DNA of 64,000 nt, taken from contig OY821791.1 in the NCBI GenBank assembly GCA_963682175.1, positions 20,984,542-21,048,541 on the forward strand, given 5' to 3'. Source of the stretch: Triglochin maritima (lineage: Eukaryota > Streptophyta > Magnoliopsida > Alismatales > Juncaginaceae). The notes under the pieces are model-generated. The model saw nothing but the letters and a program-made list of their open reading frames with translations, made no database searches and was not told where the DNA came from. Every line of letters begins with the position of its first letter. The first letter of the stretch is position 1. The position numbers and the translations under genes are program-made. Of the stretch, positions 45,461 to 56,120 are shown piece after piece.

Positions 45461-46597
45461 ATGAAGGATTTTAATGACTGTATTGATACACTTCAGCTGC
45501 TTAAGGTGCCCTCTATGGGAGGCGATTTCACGTGGTCAAATTTCTCCGAAGGAAGTGCATGGATTGAGACAAGGATTGACCGTATACTTATGACCAATGT
45601 GTGGCTCAAGATGTTTCCGAAATCCTACTACATCGTTGGTGATAAAGATCTTAGTGACCATGCCATGCTAGTGATGAGGACGGAGGGAAATGAAAGAAGG
45701 AAAAAGAAAACGTTTCATTTTGAAAACCATTGGACGGAGCATGTGGAGTTAAAAGCCGTAGTGGATCAAGCTTGGTCTACTTTTGTGATCGGCGCCTATG
45801 TTTCGTGTTGCTGAAAAGTTGAAAGAAGTAAAGAAGGAACTTATAGTTTGGAGTGGAGGAACATTTGGGAACATTACAAACAAGGTGGGTGAGGCCCGGA
45901 TTGCCCTCGAGGAGGTGAGAAAGGAAAGGCAAAACCTACCACATGACAAAGAGGTAGCCGCTGCTGAAGGGACAACAAAGGGAAATCTTGAGCGTGCCCT
46001 TGCTCGGGAGGAATCCCTTATCCGACAAAAATCAAGGGTGTAGTGGTTGATAGAGGGGGATCGAAACACTAGGTTTTTCAATGTGCAACTCCATGTGAGG
46101 AGAGCCACCAATCAAGTGAGGAGAGTATGTGAGGGAGCGCATATCGTGGAGGAGGAAGGTGAAATTTGGGACGCCTTTGGGCGTTTTATGCTAACATATT
46201 TACTAATCATTTTCAGGTACAACCCATTGATCCTTCTCTCATTCTCCCACAGCTTCTGCCGGAGGAAGGGAGAAATCTCACTCAAAAACTGGAATTAAAA
46301 GAGATTGAAGAGGTGGTGTTACATGCAAATGTGGACAAGGCACCGGGCCCCGATGGCTTCAATGCAAAATTCTTCAAGACCACGTGGGACACCATCAAAG
46401 TAGACGTATTTCAGGCCATGAACTCCTGTTTGGACAGCGGAAGAGTGCTAACCCAATGAAACTCTACCTCAATTTACCATCATCCCGAAGAAGAACACAC
46501 CGAATTTGGTAGAGGATTATCGTCCTATCGCTCTATGCAACATGACCTATAGGTTCACCTCAAAAGTGCTTGAAAACCGAATCAAGGGGCTGCTACC
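45461..46597 (+). pseudogene. LINE ORF2, endonuclease C-terminus and RT N-terminus, L3
   Basis: Begins inside the endonuclease with KDFNDCIDTLQLLKVPSMGG, FTWSNFSEGSAWIETRIDRILM and DKDLSDHAML; the N-terminal half (NILAWNVRG to GDFN) is absent. The linker follows (KSRV..LIEGDRNTRFF), then KAPGPDGFNAKFFKTTW and DYRPIALCNMTYRFTSKVL in broken frames, up to IKGLLP at the Copia B site. The deletion joint lies at a GAAATGAGATAGCGATG direct repeat (about 45408 and 45449). Confidence 0.78.
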
Positions 46598-46981
46598 TAT
46601 TGAATTAATCTAAGGATTAAGATGATGTTTGCCCAAAGCAGTGACACGTGGCACACTCTCATTGGTTGCACATTAGGGTTTTGGGTGGGACCATCTATAT
46701 AAGGAGGGGAGCCTCCCATTGGATGGACTAATTCTTGTGTGCAAACCCTAGCCCCACCAAACCCTAGCCGCCACCTCTCCCTCTCTCTCCCATTCGTCCC
46801 TCCACATCCACGAAGCTAATCCGTAGACTCTTGGGTTGTGGACACGTGCTTCTTCTCGAAGAGAGTAGGAGACCGACCAGTGAGAAGGATTCCGTAAGGT
46901 GACCTCCGATCTTCCTTCCGCTGCCACAGGTTCTCTCCAAGAAAGGTACTCCTGAACCTGTAGAATCGTTATTTGCTTACA
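46598..46981 (+). repeat. Copia B 5' LTR
   Basis: 384 bp, from TATTGAATTAATC to TTTGCTTACA, with a TATATAA box at 46696-46702. It has roughly ten differences by eye from the 3' LTR. Confidence 0.92.
46696..46702 (+). promoter_or_regulatory. TATA box of Copia B 5' LTR
   Basis: TATATAA, followed by GGAGGGGAGCC. It is conserved in all four Copia A and B LTRs. Confidence 0.65.
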
Positions 46982-46982
46982 T

Positions 46983-46995
46983 TGGTACCAGAGCC
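46983..46995 (+). promoter_or_regulatory. Copia B primer-binding site, initiator Met
   Basis: TGGTACCAGAGCC, one mismatch from the tRNA-iMet complement TGGTATCAGAGC, one base after the LTR. Confidence 0.85.
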
Positions 46996-49083
46996 ATCTC
47001 GGTTACGTTCGAATCCTCACCATGCTTGACGAATTTTTGTTTCATGATAATCTGATTTGAGATAAAAACAAAATATTCGGTGGTTATGTTTTTGGAGAAA
47101 GAAAGAAAACAGAAAATCAGCATTGCTTATTTACATGATGCGCATGTTATATATGTTGATTGTTCATGATTTTTTTTTCTTTCAAATTTGTTTTCATATT
47201 CTGGAAATGAAAACTCAGAGGTTTTTGATCTTTAAATGAAATAATATGATCATTCATTTAGAGATATAGGTGGTGCATGTTTGCTGATTTCTTTCTAACA
47301 TGCAATTAGGGTTTAGACTAGTTTCTACATGTTGCGCATGTTATGGTTCATTAGAGCATGCATCTAGGGTTAGATTTTGCTCCTCCATTCTTGCGCATAC
47401 GTGCATGGTTTAAGATGGATTTTTCCTGATTTTATTTCGAGCCAATATGATATGTTGCTCTCCTATCATTGCACATACATAGATGTGACCAGAATTCTGT
47501 TTTTTCTGTGCTGTTACCTCTATTCTTTGTGCATGTATTAGATAAAATCAGAAGTTATTTTCCATGTTGATTCTTCTAAATCATGCACATGTATACATGA
47601 AATAAGATGTCTATTTTTCCTGATTTTTACGAATTAGGGTTAGATATTATTTATTCTAATCTTTGAGCATGTATACATGAATATTGAGTTACCATATTGT
47701 ATATTTCGTTTTTTTTGGAATGAGAGCATTCATTTCATTTGAAATATTTCCTTTATGATTGAATGCACATATATGTTAATCTCATTAAGGATATTTCGGA
47801 TTTCTTTTGGAATAATTGCATGCATTTCATTTGAAATATTTCCTTTATGATTGAATGCACATATATGCTAATCTCATTAAGGATATTTCGGATTTCTTTT
47901 GGGATGATTGCATGCATTTCATTTGAAATATTTCCTTTTCATCAAATGTGCATATATGTGATGCCATCCACCAAAGAATTTCGAATTTTTCTTTCCATTA
48001 CAAGTAGCATAATTATTGTTGATTGCATGCTTATATTGATTATGGAAAGATTGGCTAATTCTGAAATTTTTGGAAAGATATTATGGGCTGAAATTTTATT
48101 GCCTTAAAAATATGTTTGGATGCTTTCCTTTGATGCAAAAAATATGTGTTGTTCTCCACCATATAATTTCGAATTTTTTTCTTTCCATTAGAAGTAGCAT
48201 AATTAATATTGATTGCATGATTATATTGATTATGGAAAGAAGAAAAAAATTCTGTTTTGAGAATGATTATTCTGGAGATTGGTTGTCATTACCTAACATG
48301 TTTTTTTTGCCTATTTTCGTGCCCCATTCATGCATTGTTTCCTTATGAATTACTTCCTTATTGTTTGAATGAGGTGCACACTTTATGGTATTTTTTCATA
48401 TGTCGGATTGTGCTAACGTATGGAAAGATTGTGGCTATGTGGAATGAACGATTCCTGATTTTATTTACTGCCTTATTGAGAGATGAACGTAATTTCATTC
48501 ATTTATTTCCATTTGCAATAGTTATCGCAATGGACTGTAATATTTATGGACTGTAATAATTATGGACTGTGGACTGTTTATTGCCCTGAGGAGACGAGGG
48601 GCTCCTTTATTTTTATTATTGCGATATTATTGCTATAAGACTCATGCAGGTTCCCGTCGACGAGGCTAAATCCCTAATGGGGATCATTAGCTCGATATGG
48701 AAGTAATGTAGTAATCATATCTGTGTGATGTTGATTGTTTTTTGAAAACCATTTTTTGGGAACTCGCATGCCTAGTGGGAGTTGCAAGGTTGAAATGTTT
48801 TGTGTAAACCACCTTGCAACCGGCGGAATTTTTTTTAATTTGCTGATTTACCATGATTTAAAACGTTTTTTTGGGTCATTAAATCATGATGGAGCTCAAT
48901 ATCTAGATTAGTAAAATGGCTTTATTAACTACTGCATGAGGATTTGATCGAATGCTTTATGTTTTCTTTTGGTCTGAATGCTATAGCTATTAAGTCAGTT
49001 TATTGTTTATGATTATTGTAGCTCGTTATATTTTATGCTAGAACTCATGTATCGCTATGTATTTTGATTGTCCTAGATTCTTT
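46996..49083 (+). other. Copia B leader with tandem repeats
   Basis: 2.1 kb, long for a copia leader. A 92-bp unit with CATTTCATTTGAAATATTTCC starts at 47731, 47823 and 47915. Parts of the 190-bp unit lie near 48040 and 48230. It also contains GGACTGTAAT-type repeats near 48530-48570. No conserved frame is seen. Confidence 0.7.
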
Positions 49084-49845
49084 ATGGCTGCTTCCAAAAG
49101 CATTGTCGCTGATCTGAGTCGAGGAGATAAACTCCATGAAAGAAATTACGATATGTGGCATCGTAAAATTGAGTATCTCTTAGAGGATCAGGACATGTTA
49201 GAAAACATAAACCAATCTATGTCTCCCCCCGAGGAGGGGAATACTGCGCAACATCGCAGAAACTTGGATGTTTATAATGCATGGAAAAAGAAAGACCGAA
49301 TTGCTCGCATCACAATTCTAAGTTCAATGAGGGACGATCTGTTACTGCGGTTCGAAAAGTTTCGAACTGCAAAGGCCTTGTGGGAAGCTGTGAAGTTTCG
49401 GTATGGAGTGACTTCCGTCACAAGGGCCCGTCAGCTTGGGCTTATGTTTGATGGGTATAAAATGCGCCAAGGTGACACAATGAGGCAGCATATTTCCGCA
49501 ATGTCAAACATGATTAGCGAGCTGAGTGCTGCCGGTCGTGCTAAGACCGATGAGGAGCAAGTGTCTGCTCTCATCAAATCATTGCCTTTGAAGAGTTGGG
49601 AGCATATGAAGATCCATCTGACCCATGCTGATGACATCAGGACATTTGACCAGGCCGCAAAACACCTAGAGCTGGAGGAGGACCGCATGCTTGCGGAAGC
49701 CCCTCTAACTGAAGTGTTTGCTGCTAAAGCTGGCGCTCCTCGGAGGAGTGCAGGTTTTAAGCGCAAAAGAGATAGAGCTCAGGGTTTTAAAGGCAAGAAG
49801 GGTGCAAATGCAAACAAAACAGAAAACAAAGCTGGAAAGAAATGA
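49084..49845 (+). pseudogene. Copia B gag
   Basis: The likely start is ATG 49084 (MAASKSIVADLS); an upstream in-frame Met at 49057 adds residues that do not look like gag. The capsid region is complete: YDMWHRKIEYLLEDQDML, LDVYNAWKKKDRIARI, LWEAVKFRYGVTSVTRARQLG, YKMRQGDTMRQHI, DEEQVSALIKSLP, and a basic end FKRKRDRAQGFKGKKG. It closes with TGA at 49843-49845. The same frame continues into the zinc knuckle, so an undamaged ancestor would have had one gag-pol frame, or used readthrough. Confidence 0.85.
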
Positions 49846-50220
49846 CCTCGAGGATCCAGGGGTGGGAAAGATAAGTCTAATGTGACTTGTTTTAACTGCC
49901 GAAAGACTGGACATTTTGCTTGTGAGTGCACTGAGCAAAAGGTAATTACTGTGTGTAATCCCTCGAATTGTAACGTGACTAGTTCTGTGATGCTCACTGA
50001 TCATTCTCCTGTGTGGATTGTGGATTCAGGTGCCACGGACCACGTAACAAAGGATCGTTCTGCCTTCGTTGAATATCGCCGTGTTCCAAGTGGGAGGCGA
50101 ATAAACATGGCAAACAACACTAGCATTGAAGTTCTTGGAGTTGGCACATGCAAAGTGGCTTTGCGAAGTGGCCGGATCCTATTACTTCACGACGTGTTGT
50201 ATGCACCAGCTATACGGTGA
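49846..50220 (+). pseudogene. Copia B zinc knuckle and protease
   Basis: In frame with gag after the TGA. CFNCRKTGHFACEC (CX2CX4HX4C), then WIVDSGATDHVT with the catalytic Asp, and LLHDVLYAPAIR. It closes with TGA 50218-50220 where relatives have an Arg codon (RRNLISV). It is nearly identical to the Copia A segment. Confidence 0.88.
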
Positions 50221-51759
50221 AATATTATTTCTGTTGTTGTCTTAATGAGACATGGTTTTAAAGTTGTTTTTGAGAACAATGATATGGGTTTATATCTTTC
50301 TAACATTTATTATGGACGTGCTTTTCTTTCTGACAGTTTTATTGTGTTGGACGCAATTTATGATTTCAATCATAACGCGAGTGCCTTTATGAGCAAAAGT
50401 TCCATGAATAATGATTCAGTTATGTGGCATGCTAGACTAGGTCACATTGGTGTTGACCGGATGAACAGGTTGGCAAAGGAGGGGGTATTAGGAGAATGCT
50501 CCAAATTTGAATTGCCGACCTGTGAATCTTGTCTAGCTGGAAAGGCAACTAGAAAACCGTTCGGAAAAGCCATTAGGGCTACTTCTCCTTTAGAACTAAT
50601 TCACTCAGATATTTGTGGACCTTTGTATGTGCGTACTAGAAATGGACAAAGTTACTTCATCACATTCATTGATGACTTCACTAGATATGGTCATATTTAT
50701 CTTATTTCTCACAAGTCAGAAGCTCTAGAATGTTTTAAGAAATTCATGAGCTTAGTTGAGAATCAGTTGGATAATAAGATAAAAACTCTTAGAACGGATA
50801 GAGGTGGTGAGTATCTCTCCATAATGTTCAAGGAGTTATGTGATGAAAAGGGGATATCTAGACAACTCACTATGCCTTATACTCCACAGTAAAATGGTGT
50901 TGCCGAGAGAAGGAATAGAACGTTGCTAGACATGGTTAGATCCATGATGGCGCGTGCGAGCTTACCAATTTCGTTTTGGGGAGATGCTCTAATGACTGCT
51001 GCCTATATCCTCAATAGAGTTCCAACAAAATCGGTTCCCTCAACTCCATATGAGTTATGGACAGGACGGAAGCCTGATTTTTGTCTGCTGCGTCCTTGGG
51101 GATGTGCGACATACATTCATTCTACTAGTCACCGATATGGAAATCTAGGACCTAGAGGGAAAAAGTGTATCTTTGTAAAATACAGTGATTTCTCCAAAGG
51201 TTATGTTTTTATCGGGGTAGACGAGAATGAAAGAAGGACGGAAATGGAGTCTAGGGATGCCACATTCTTGGAAAATGATTTTCCAACCCTTGCTGGAGCT
51301 ATCAAAGAGTCAGTGGACTTCTTTGAACAACAAGATGAGGACATTACCACTCCACGGGATCATGATCTGGAAGGTGAACATGAGGTTCCACCAGTCGATC
51401 CTAGTGGGAGCAGCAATGCTGAGGATCCGATAGCTCTCACGGAGGATGAGCCATCAGATATCCATCTGCGTCGAAGCAAACGCGGGCTCATTCCTCGTAG
51501 GCGGTTTCGCTTAGAGGAAGAGGCCCTTATGATAGCTCAAGAAGAAATTGATTATGAATCATCCGGGATGACAGTAATCGATAAGCAAGAACCAGAGACC
51601 TGGAAAGAGGCTTTGGAGGGTCCAAATGCGAAAGAGTGGTTAGAAGCAATAAGGGAAGAGTTGGAGTCGAAGAAAGTTAATCGAGTCTGGGACTTGGTCG
51701 ACTTACCGCCGAACCAAAAGGCCATTGGGGCAAGCTCAATAAGTCCTTATATGGCTTAA
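50221..51759 (+). pseudogene. Copia B integrase and RT N-terminus
   Basis: The integrase zinc region (HARLGHIGVDRMNRL, CESCLAGKATRKPF) and core (SDICGP, TLRTDRGGEYLS) run to 50892. A TAA replaces the second Gln of PQQNG. The frame continues at 50923 with [27 protein letters not shown] and [18 protein letters not shown] to QKAIG. There about 290 bp present in Copia A (palm and fingers segments including [10 protein letters not shown] and [10 protein letters not shown]) are deleted. This copy cannot make active RT. Confidence 0.86.
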
Positions 51760-52342
51760 AACAAGCGTCTAGACAGTGGAACATTTGCTTCCATCAAGCT
51801 ATATCAGAGAATGCGTTCTCTATGCTTGAGGAAGATCACTGTGTGTACGTTAAGAGATCCAATGGTAAATTTGTCATTCTGACCTTGTATGTTGATGACA
51901 TACTCATGGCTGGCAATAGCAAAGAGTTTTCTGAAATCCACTAAACAGTGGTTGTCCTCCACGTTTGATATGAAGGACATGGGTGAAGCTAGCTACGTCC
52001 TTGGTGTCAAGATTGTTAGAGATAGGTCCAAGAGACTTGTGGGATTGTCTCAAGAGACTTATATTAACAACGTCTTAAAGAAATACCATATGGACAAATG
52101 CAAACCAATCGACACTCCTGTTGAGAAGGGTTTGCACTTAAGCCTTGATAAGCATCCTGAGACTCCTGAAGAGAAGGCCAAAATGGACAAGGTTCCACTT
52201 TGTGAAGGACATTATAGCGATAAAGGAAGTTGTGTTAAGACATGTATCTAGTAGTCTTATGGTAGCTGACCCTCTTACCAAGGCTATAGCTAAGGACTCG
52301 TTTGTGTCTCATGTGAAGTCCTTAGGCTTACGCAGACTTTGA
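51760..52342 (+). pseudogene. Copia B RT C-terminus fused to pol end (RNase H deleted)
   Basis: After the RT deletion the sequence resumes near [10 protein letters not shown] and reaches [10 protein letters not shown] (about 51885-51915), then [44 protein letters not shown] and PETPEEKAKMDK. At about 52190 it jumps to FHFVKDIIA...VLRHVSSSLMVADPLTKA, the last 50 or so residues of copia pol. The whole RNase H domain is absent. Copia A has the same joint (near 34212-34220). Confidence 0.85.
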
Positions 52343-52376
52343 TGTATTGGCATGTCTAACTTCCTTTTATGAGTGA

Positions 52377-52619
52377 TTGTGTTTTTCCTTTCAAGTATAT
52401 CTGTTTGGTTTATATAGTTGTTCTAGCATAAAATATTATTCTGTCAATAGGCTGAAGAATGCTTACTCACACGAGCATTCGCCTCTGGCACTTTTGATAG
52501 CGAGCAGAGATGAGACTGATCATGAAGAGATCTTGTATGATAGATCCAGAGCAGTTCATGATAGGACAGTCGCCTTGATTAGGAATCAAGATGAGATCCT
52601 CTATGTTGGTGAGGATTGA
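52377..52619 (+). CDS. 80-codon ORF in the copia 3' region (copy B)
   Basis: Counterpart of 33791-34033, with the same start (MCFSFQ) and end (EILYVGED). Most differences are conservative (D/E, V/A, T/A). Function unknown. Confidence 0.3.
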   Translation: MCFSFQVYLFGLYSCSSIKYYSVNRLKNAYSHEHSPLALLIASRDETDHEEILYDRSRAVHDRTVALIRNQDEILYVGED

Positions 52620-53589
52620 CATGAATGTTCCCACGATTCATGTGACCTATAGAAGCCAAGTGCGAGCATCACATGTGGCAACAGGTAACACCTGTATGGT
52701 GTTAAGGCGACAATGATGAAGCTCGGGTCAGGCGCAGAGGGGGTGCGACTGGACTAAGACTTGTATGGTGTTGAGAGACAGACATACTGTTGTGTGCAGT
52801 ATGATCCAGCATAGCATGTTTGTCATACAACATGTGCTGAGCGACCATTTGGAAGTGAAAGGATGGATCCCTGCTCCTTCACTGTGTGAGTCGAAGACTT
52901 GATTGTCATTTAGTTGCCCTCAGTGACCTTCGACGACACCATGAAGCAAAGAGTTGATGTGGCTACTTTGGGATGTTATCTATGACCATGAGAGATTTGG
53001 TCTAAAGAGGTATCTTTGGGAAAGGAGTCAACTCTGAGTGTAATGGTGGTCTGGGGCGAAGGGAAAGGTTTGACTCGACTGCACTAAAAGTATTTGCTGG
53101 GCCCAACTGTATTGGATACAATAGCAAGTAACTTGAGGACAAGAAGGCATTCTCTCCGAGGGATCGAGATGCCGTTCATGTCAACTGAGTTTCTGAGTAA
53201 ACCTGGGGAACAGTGGTGTGCATTTGACTGCTTAATTGTTATTTTTGTGAGGATGTTGTCATTCTGGCCTTCTAGTAAGGTTTCTAGTTTGAGACTCCTA
53301 AATTGCAGGTGCATTACCGGTCGCACGACCCATTTGTCCGTATGATCGGAAGAGTACATGTGTCGGGGACACATATGGTCTTGTATCAGGATTACATGAT
53401 CAGAGACTTGCGTATTGTGGATGCATTCTTGGAAGAGAGAAATAGTTGTATATATCAGGGATGTATACATATGTGTGAGGGACACATGAAGAGGTAACAC
53501 ATTGCCATCGTATGATTGTATGTATCGGGGATATATACGTATGTGTCAGGGACACAAAAAAAGATGACGTGTTGTTGACGTGCTATTGT
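52620..53589 (+). other. Copia B 3' untranslated region
   Basis: 1 kb without a gene; matches 32823-33790 inverted. The GTGTCGGGGACACAT / ATATCGGGGATATAC palindromic repeats lie at 53345-53565, just before the polypurine tract. Confidence 0.6.
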
Positions 53590-53601
53590 CCAAGTGGGAG
53601 A
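53590..53601 (+). promoter_or_regulatory. Copia B polypurine tract
   Basis: CCAAGTGGGAGA directly before the 3' LTR. Confidence 0.75.
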
Positions 53602-53985
53602 TATTGGATTAATCTAAGGATGAAGATGATGTTTGCCCAAAGCACTGACACGTGGCGAACTCTCATTGGTTGCGCATTAGGGTTTTGGGTGGGGCCATCT
53701 ATATAAGGAGGGGAGCCTCCCATTGGATGGACTAATTCTTGTGTGCAAACCCGAGCCCCACCAAACCCTAGCCGCCACCTCTCCCTCTCTCTCCCATTCG
53801 TCCCTCCACATCCACCAAGCTAATCCGTAGACTCTTGGGTTGTGGACACGTGCTTCTTCTCCAAGAGAGTAGGAGACCGACCGGTGAGAAGGATTCCGTA
53901 AGGTGACCTCCGATCTTCCTTCCGCTGCCACAGGTTGTCTCCAAGAAAGGTACTCCTGAACCTGTAGAATCGTTATTTGCTTACA
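53602..53985 (+). repeat. Copia B 3' LTR
   Basis: 384 bp, from TATTGGATTAATC to TTTGCTTACA; followed by the CTACC duplicate. Confidence 0.92.
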
Positions 53986-53990
53986 CTACC

Positions 53991-56120
53991 AAGACTTATT
54001 GGGGAGAACCAAAGTGCAAATTGGTGATAATATTGTCATCGCACATGAACTATGTCACAATCTACATTTAGACAAAGGGAGGGACGCATGTGCCTAAAGC
54101 TTGATATTCGGAAAGCGTATGACTCCATCTCATGGTCCTTGACGAGGTAATGACTCACTTTGGTTTCCCTCTGAAGTGGAGAAGGCTGATTATGAGTTGT
54201 GTCAAAGCATCTTTTGTAGTGACGGTAAATGGAGCTAACTCAACCGCTTTTGCTTCTAGAAATGGCTTGAGGCAAGGTGATCCATTGGCACCGTACTTGT
54301 TTGTTATGTGTATGGAAGTCCTTAGTGAGATGATAACAAAAACGGTGAGGGATGAAAGGATGAGCCATTATCTTGTGGGGAGGTGCCCGTTTTGCACTTG
54401 CTCTTCGTCGATGACGTCCTAGTCTTTGCTAGTGCAACAAAGCTAATGCTCGGGCCATAAGGGCTGTCCTAGAGGAGTTCACGGCATTTTCGGGGCTGAG
54501 ATTTAGCATGGCAAAATGCCAAGTATTCATGGGAGGGAACGTGCCACATGGAGCTTGGATCGCAGCCCACCTTGGTATGGAACGAAAGGAATTTCTAGTG
54601 ATTTACCTCGGGCTGCCATTATTCTCCAGGAGGATGGGGAGAACTCATTGTATGTCACTTGTAAACAAGGTTCAGCAAAGACTTAGCACTTGGAAGCAGA
54701 ATTTCTTATCCATTGCCGGCCGGGTAGAGCTTGTGAGAAGTGTGCTTGTCTCGCTTAGTATCTATTGGACCTCCATTTTCCTTATTCCTCAGAAGGTGAT
54801 GAAAGAGATTGAGAGCCTCATGGCTCACTTCATATGGGGAGGACCAAAGAAGTGGATTGTTGTGGCGTGGAAGGATGTGTGTACACCAAAGGATGAACGA
54901 GCTGGAATGATGTGGGCCTCCTTCGATTATTGTGGCTGGTTGTGGCGGAAGGAAGCTCTCTTTGGGTAAAGTGTGTCAGAAGAAAATGCCTTAAAAACCG
55001 GTCTATTTGGCTAGCGAGGCCACCATCATCATCATCTTGGGCATGGCGAGGGATTCTCCGAGTTCGTGACATTGCCCAATGGCACATCCAATATGACGTG
55101 GGAAGTGGGCAAGAGATACATTTCTTCCAATATCCGTGGTTTGGAGAACCATTTAAATGCGAGAGTTGGGGGGCTCGCCTTCATCATGAATTGGGAGTGC
55201 CATGGGATACCAAAGTGTCCTACTTCATAAGAGAGGGGAAATGGAACCTCCCCCCCCCCCCCCCCCCCCCGCCCAAGATCAACGATAACGGAGGAAGTCC
55301 ACTTGAAAATCACTAATACACGCATTCATGGAGGTGTGGACCTGCCTATGCGCATAGAAGGTAAGGGGACTACATTAGGAATAAAGGAAGTGTGGAAATG
55401 GGTGCTAAAACCGGGGAGGAAGGTCACTTGGGCGGATGTGGTTTGGCATAAACATGCCATTCCGAAACATGCTATCACAGCTTGGCGTGCAATGAGGGGG
55501 TGCCTCCTAACAAAGAAGCTTATGAATTTACAAGGAGCAAAGCATGATCCGGTGTGAAGCCTTTGTGAGAGGGAGGAAAAGGACATGGACCATCTCTTCT
55601 GGAGTTGTTCGTACATTAGAGGGGTGTGGACAACACTACTCCTCCTCATGAAGCTAGGAACTCGGATTGCAAGATCCCTCGAAGGTGAAGCCACACTCCT
55701 ATCACATGCGAGAGGAAGCCGAATTGCAAAGGTTGTGCGAAGGTGGGCTCTTAGTGCCATGATTCATGAGTGCTGGCTGGAACAAAACCGACAGATTTTC
55801 GAGGGAGAGAAGAAGGAGCCAGGAGACATTGTGGTTGTAATCAAGGACATGGTTGGGTGTCTTTAGGATAAAATCAAGAAGCTTGCGGATAAAGATAGCA
55901 AGGAGTAGAATTTTCAGACCACGTGGTGCTAGTTTCGGGGATACTCGGAAATGGTTTTAACTACATAGCTTGAGTGGTGCAATACTTGTAGTGTGTGTGG
56001 CTGGTTATGCATCTTAACATGCCCGCGGTTTTCAAATTTTCTGTTCGGGTTCTCTAGTTGTAAACTCGGTTCTTTCATTTAATAAATTTAGAGGTCAAGC
56101 CTCCCTTTTGGTTTGCAAAA
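53991..56120 (+). pseudogene. LINE L3, 3' part (RT C-terminus, zf-RVT, 3' UTR)
   Basis: Resumes the L3 RT: LDIRKAYDSISW, VVTVNGANSTAFASRNGLRQGDPLAPYLF, then LLFVDDVLVFAS in a shifted frame near 54400, YLGLPLFSRRMGR, KVQQRLSTWKQNFLSIAGRVELVRSVL and MAHFIWGGPKKW. The zf-RVT tail spans 55303-55866: VVWHKHAIPKHAITAWRAMRG, HLFWSCSYIRGVWTT and ECWLEQNRQIFEGEKK. A run of 21 C (55250-55270) sits in coding sequence where L0 has CCTCCCACC. The 3' UTR ends CTTTTGGTTTGCAAAA and abuts the polypurine tract at the AGGATTGGAG site. Confidence 0.85.

Larger units (their letters stand above)
44331..46597 (+). mobile_element. LINE L3, 5' part
   Basis: Starts after the purine tract with a 5' UTR (AAGCTCTAGGAGGCATGGGG) shared with L4. 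It carries ORF1 and the start of ORF2 and is interrupted by Copia B at 46598, continuing at 53991. Confidence 0.82.
46598..53985 (+). mobile_element. Ty1/copia element, Copia B
   Basis: 7.39 kb, inserted in L3 RT with a 5-bp duplication CTACC (46593-46597 and 53986-53990). It has two 384-bp LTRs, an initiator-Met primer site, a long leader, gag, protease, integrase and part of RT. RNase H is deleted at the same point as in Copia A, and about 290 bp of RT are also missing. Confidence 0.93.

Noticed and set aside
46598..46981. A solo LTR
   Set aside because: A matching second LTR, primer site and target duplication show a two-LTR element.
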